Shown piece by piece: positions 61,867 to 64,000 of a stretch of 64,000 nucleotides of DNA. Source of the DNA: Caldilineaceae bacterium (lineage in GTDB: Bacteria; Chloroflexota; Anaerolineae; Caldilineales; Caldilineaceae); assembly GCA_958295845.1 (NCBI GenBank), contig OY282376.1, positions 2,741,022 to 2,805,021 of the forward strand. Direction: 5' to 3'. A program made the position numbers and the translations under genes. The notes beneath the pieces are model-generated. The model had not been told where the DNA came from. It saw only the letters and a list, made by a program, of their open reading frames with translations, and did no database searches. Within the stretch, counting starts at the first letter, position 1. The number at the start of each line of letters is the position of its first letter.

Positions 61867-62868
61867 GTGAATCGCAGAAGGATTCTCTGGCTGTTGATCC
61901 TGGTATCGGCGGCACTACTACTTGGCGGTTGCGGTGTACCACGTGAAGGCGTGGTGGACTGGAATACGGCAGAGGCAGATGGCTATTGGCAGGTACTGAT
62001 TGTATTTCCCCTGGCAAAGTCTCTAATTTGGCTTAACACAAGTATGGTCAATTGGGACATACCCTACAGTTGGGGATTTGCCATCATTGTCTTCACCGTA
62101 ATCATAAAAATGATTACGTTCCCGTTAACGATGATCCAGATAAAGAGCATGCAGGCTCAGAAGAATATGCAGCCACAGCTGCAGGAGCTACAGAAGAAGT
62201 TCGGGAAGAACAAGGACAAGATGGCGCAAGAGCAGATGAAGCTATATCGCGAGGCGGGTGTGAATCCGCTGAGCGGCTGCTTGCCTATGGTTGTGCAAAT
62301 GCCGGTGCTATTTGGGTTGTATTCGGCTTTGGTGGCGCTAGGCCCCTCCTTGTCGAATGCTCGCTTCTTTTGGATCCCCGATCTTGGTTTTCCAGAGTTC
62401 ACGCGGGGGCTTGCCTGGATTCCCGAGAAGTTCAATGAGGGCGAGTACCTGCTCTTGCTGGCGTACCTGGTGTTACCGGCTTTGCTCATGGTCAGTCAAG
62501 TCTACATGCAGCGCATGACGACGGCGACTACGCCGCCCGGCAGCCAAGGCCAGGCCGGAATGATGAAGCAGATGACGACGATCATGACTTTGATGTTCGG
62601 CTTCTTTACATTGCAGGTGCCGGCAGGATTGTCGTTGTACTGGGTTACAAGTAACCTGTTACAGTTGGGGCAGACGTACATCGCCAACTACCTGGGTGGG
62701 GTGAACAAAGTCATCGCGCCGGTGGCGCCGCAGGCTGTGACTGCTGCGGTAGGCGCGGGAACCGGGGACGGCGGTTCGACGGTGTCCCCGGCAGCAGAAG
62801 CGACAGAAACGCAACAAAAGAGTACGCCACAGCGTCGACGGAAACGGCGTAATCGAAAGAGACGATAA
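61867..62868 (+). CDS. yidC: Membrane protein insertase YidC
   Basis: A 333-residue YidC/Oxa1 insertase of the shorter, Gram-positive-like type without the large periplasmic domain. The signal sequence LILVSAALLLGGC ends in a lipobox Cys, as in Bacillus SpoIIIJ. A first core helix region NWDIPYSWGFAIIVFTVIIK near 62-81 is followed by the cytoplasmic hairpin MQAQKNMQPQLQELQKKFGK near 96-115, NPLSGCLPMVVQMPVLFGLY near 132-151 and two or three more helices. The C-terminus is basic (RRRKRRNRKRR), as expected for ribosome contact. GTG at 61867 has AGGAG upstream; a longer in-frame start is within the spacer. khpB starts two bases after the stop. Confidence 0.95.
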   Translation: MNRRRILWLLILVSAALLLGGCGVPREGVVDWNTAEADGYWQVLIVFPLAKSLIWLNTSMVNWDIPYSWGFAIIVFTVIIKMITFPLTMIQIKSMQAQKNMQPQLQELQKKFGKNKDKMAQEQMKLYREAGVNPLSGCLPMVVQMPVLFGLYSALVALGPSLSNARFFWIPDLGFPEFTRGLAWIPEKFNEGEYLLLLAYLVLPALLMVSQVYMQRMTTATTPPGSQGQAGMMKQMTTIMTLMFGFFTLQVPAGLSLYWVTSNLLQLGQTYIANYLGGVNKVIAPVAPQAVTAAVGAGTGDGGSTVSPAAEATETQQKSTPQRRRKRRNRKRR

Positions 62869-62869
62869 G

Positions 62870-63799
62870 ATGAATGAAGGTCAGAGCTACGAGTACAGGG
62901 CTAAGACCGTAGAGGCCGCTGTCGATGAAGGATTGCGCCAACATGGTGTATCCAGAGATGAGATCGAAATCGAAGTTATCGACGAGGGGAGTCGCGGAAT
63001 CCTTGGAATCGGGGCCTCCGATGCCCACGTTCGTCTGACTCGGAGAGTTGAGGAGCCGTCGCCGGAGGCCCAGCCCGAGGACGAGGGCGATGTTTCAGAA
63101 GAGACTGCGGTCGTTGCTGAGACAGAGGCGGCGTACAAAGGCGATAGCGGCCTTGTCGAGACGCCAGTCGAGGACATTGAACCGGACGAAGAGGACAGTG
63201 CCGAAGAGGACAGCGCCGAAGAGGACAGCGCCGAAGAGGACAGTGCCGAAGAGGACGGTGTCGAAGAGGACAGTGCCCCGGTCGAGTCGGAAGAGGCAGG
63301 TTCGGTTTCTGATGTCGAAGTTGATGAGGACGACGCAGAGCTGGAAGACCTCGCGTTCGATTTGTTGAATCAGATGATGGTTCACCTGGGGGTCGACGCT
63401 GAAATTGAGATTACCTGGCAAGACAATCCAGAGGAAAGCGACAGGGCGCTCTGCCTCAATGTAGTCGGGGAGGACTTAGGGATCCTCATTGGCCGCAACG
63501 GCGAGACACTTTCGAGCATGCAGTATCTAATTCGGCTCATGGTCAACCAAGAGCTGCACCGTTGGAAGAACATCGTTATCGATATAGACGGGTACAAGCA
63601 GAGGCGAGCTGAGCAGCTCAGCCAACTGGCCCACCGTCTGGCTGAGCAGGTCATTACGTCGGGGCGGCCTGCGTCATTGGAGCCGATGCCGGCAAGCGAG
63701 CGCCGTCTCGTCCACATTGCGTTACGCGACCACGAGCAGGTCTACACTTCGAGTACCGGAGAGGACACACGGCGTAAGGTACAGATCTTGCTAAAGTAG
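62870..63799 (+). CDS. khpB: RNA-binding protein KhpB (Jag, SpoIIIJ-associated)
   Basis: A 309-residue RNA-binding protein. The Jag N-terminal domain (5-57) ends with GSRGILGIGASDAHVRL. Residues 95-165 are an acidic linker with six EEDSA-type repeats. The KH domain follows, with GEDLGILIGRNGETLSSMQY near 203-222 holding the GxxG loop (GRNG). The R3H domain near 255-305 has EPMPASERRLVHIALRDHE. The protein binds many mRNAs and affects cell division in other bacteria. The ATG at 62870 follows yidC directly. The acidic insert is far longer than in most homologues. Confidence 0.94.
   Translation: MNEGQSYEYRAKTVEAAVDEGLRQHGVSRDEIEIEVIDEGSRGILGIGASDAHVRLTRRVEEPSPEAQPEDEGDVSEETAVVAETEAAYKGDSGLVETPVEDIEPDEEDSAEEDSAEEDSAEEDSAEEDGVEEDSAPVESEEAGSVSDVEVDEDDAELEDLAFDLLNQMMVHLGVDAEIEITWQDNPEESDRALCLNVVGEDLGILIGRNGETLSSMQYLIRLMVNQELHRWKNIVIDIDGYKQRRAEQLSQLAHRLAEQVITSGRPASLEPMPASERRLVHIALRDHEQVYTSSTGEDTRRKVQILLK
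63188..63277 (+). repeat. Six 15-bp tandem repeats inside khpB
   Basis: GAAGAGGACAGNGCC is repeated six times and encodes EEDSA units (one changed to EEDGV). The 15-base period keeps the frame, so copy number can vary without breaking the gene. Confidence 0.9.
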
Positions 63800-63945
63800 A
63801 TGCGGCCAACCCTGTGCTGGCTCTGTGAGCGGCTGCAATGAGGGACGGATTCACGGGGCCAGATTCTTTGCAGAGAGGCTCGGGGGCGGTCGACCGGCGA
63901 CCGAACGGGCAAGGGGTAAAGTCGTACACAGCTCACGAACAGTCC

Positions 63946-64000
63946 ATGTCGATCGATTTTCTTGCGATAGGAACGGTGACCCGCGACATTTCGATCGCGG
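63946..64000 (+). CDS. PfkB-family carbohydrate kinase, first codons only (cut by window edge)
   Basis: The last 55 bases encode MSIDFLAIGTVTRDISIA from an ATG at 63946. The FLAIGTVTRDI opening matches the N-terminal strand of ribokinase/PfkB-type sugar kinases (typically VxGxxxxD). Nothing more can be read, so substrate and completeness are unknown. It begins about 147 bases after khpB on the same strand. Confidence 0.6.
   Translation, partial: MSIDFLAIGTVTRDISIA

Overview
The window looks like a chromosomal segment of an uncultivated Gram-negative-type or monoderm bacterium, most likely a Chloroflexota lineage (Caldilineales-like). This is an inference. It rests on the lipoprotein style of the solute-binding proteins (an A/P-rich linker after the lipobox Cys), the mix of GFO/IDH/MocA, enolase-superfamily, MDR and phytanoyl-dioxygenase genes with ABC transporters, and intergenic arrays of CACGGAG-type repeats. 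No rRNA or tRNA gene was found that could test it.

Region 1 (1-10.1 kb) holds the N-terminus of gltX (minus strand), a plus-strand group (unknown protein, TIM-barrel isomerase, SMP-30 lactonase), a metallo-beta-lactamase-fold protein with a degenerate metal site, and an RNase H-like protein. On the minus strand follow a FolD-like dehydrogenase lacking the cyclohydrolase lysine, overlapped by a separate FchA-type cyclohydrolase, and a GT-C family membrane glycosyltransferase. Region 2 (10.3-15.2 kb) is a plus-strand catabolic run: MDR dehydrogenase, SDR epimerase, enolase-superfamily dehydratase, DJ-1/PfpI protein and HAD dehalogenase. Region 3 (15.2-21.3 kb, minus strand) is an oligopeptide/opine-type ABC system with two tandem paralogous binding proteins and two permeases but no ATPase. 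Each binding-protein gene keeps its own promoter and ends in a strong hairpin.

Region 4 (21.7-30.5 kb) contains an MDR dehydrogenase and a MOP/ANKH-like membrane transporter. After a terminator comes a long minus-strand run (MDR dehydrogenase, TIM-barrel isomerase, SDR, GFO/IDH/MocA, phytanoyl-CoA-dioxygenase family, second GFO/IDH/MocA) that looks like a pathway for a polyol, inositol or sugar derivative. Region 5 (30.9-55.5 kb) is accessory in character. It has a carbohydrate ABC importer with amidohydrolase and crotonase genes, a fumarylacetoacetase-type hydratase, two methyltransferase-like genes, an AroE-like dehydrogenase, a REP-associated tyrosine transposase beside a cis array of REP-like palindromes, a large glycosidase-like protein, an MFS exporter, ThuA, a GxxExxY nuclease-fold protein, a DapA-family aldolase, a second enolase-superfamily enzyme, another MDR enzyme, an ornithine-cyclodeaminase-family protein, a double GNAT protein and anmK. 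Five arrays of a composite CACGGAG/CAACTTC repeat and two copies of a GC-rich hairpin repeat sit between these genes.

Region 6 (55.5-64 kb) is housekeeping: priA, an unknown membrane protein, then the conserved cluster rpmH-rnpA-yidD-yidC-khpB(jag) behind a near-perfect sigma70 promoter, and the first codons of a PfkB-family kinase at the right edge.

The most noteworthy items are the transposase with its GTAG-headed palindrome array, the apparently split FolD/FchA folate module, the repeated motif of binding-protein gene / hairpin / permease gene, and the composite repeat family.
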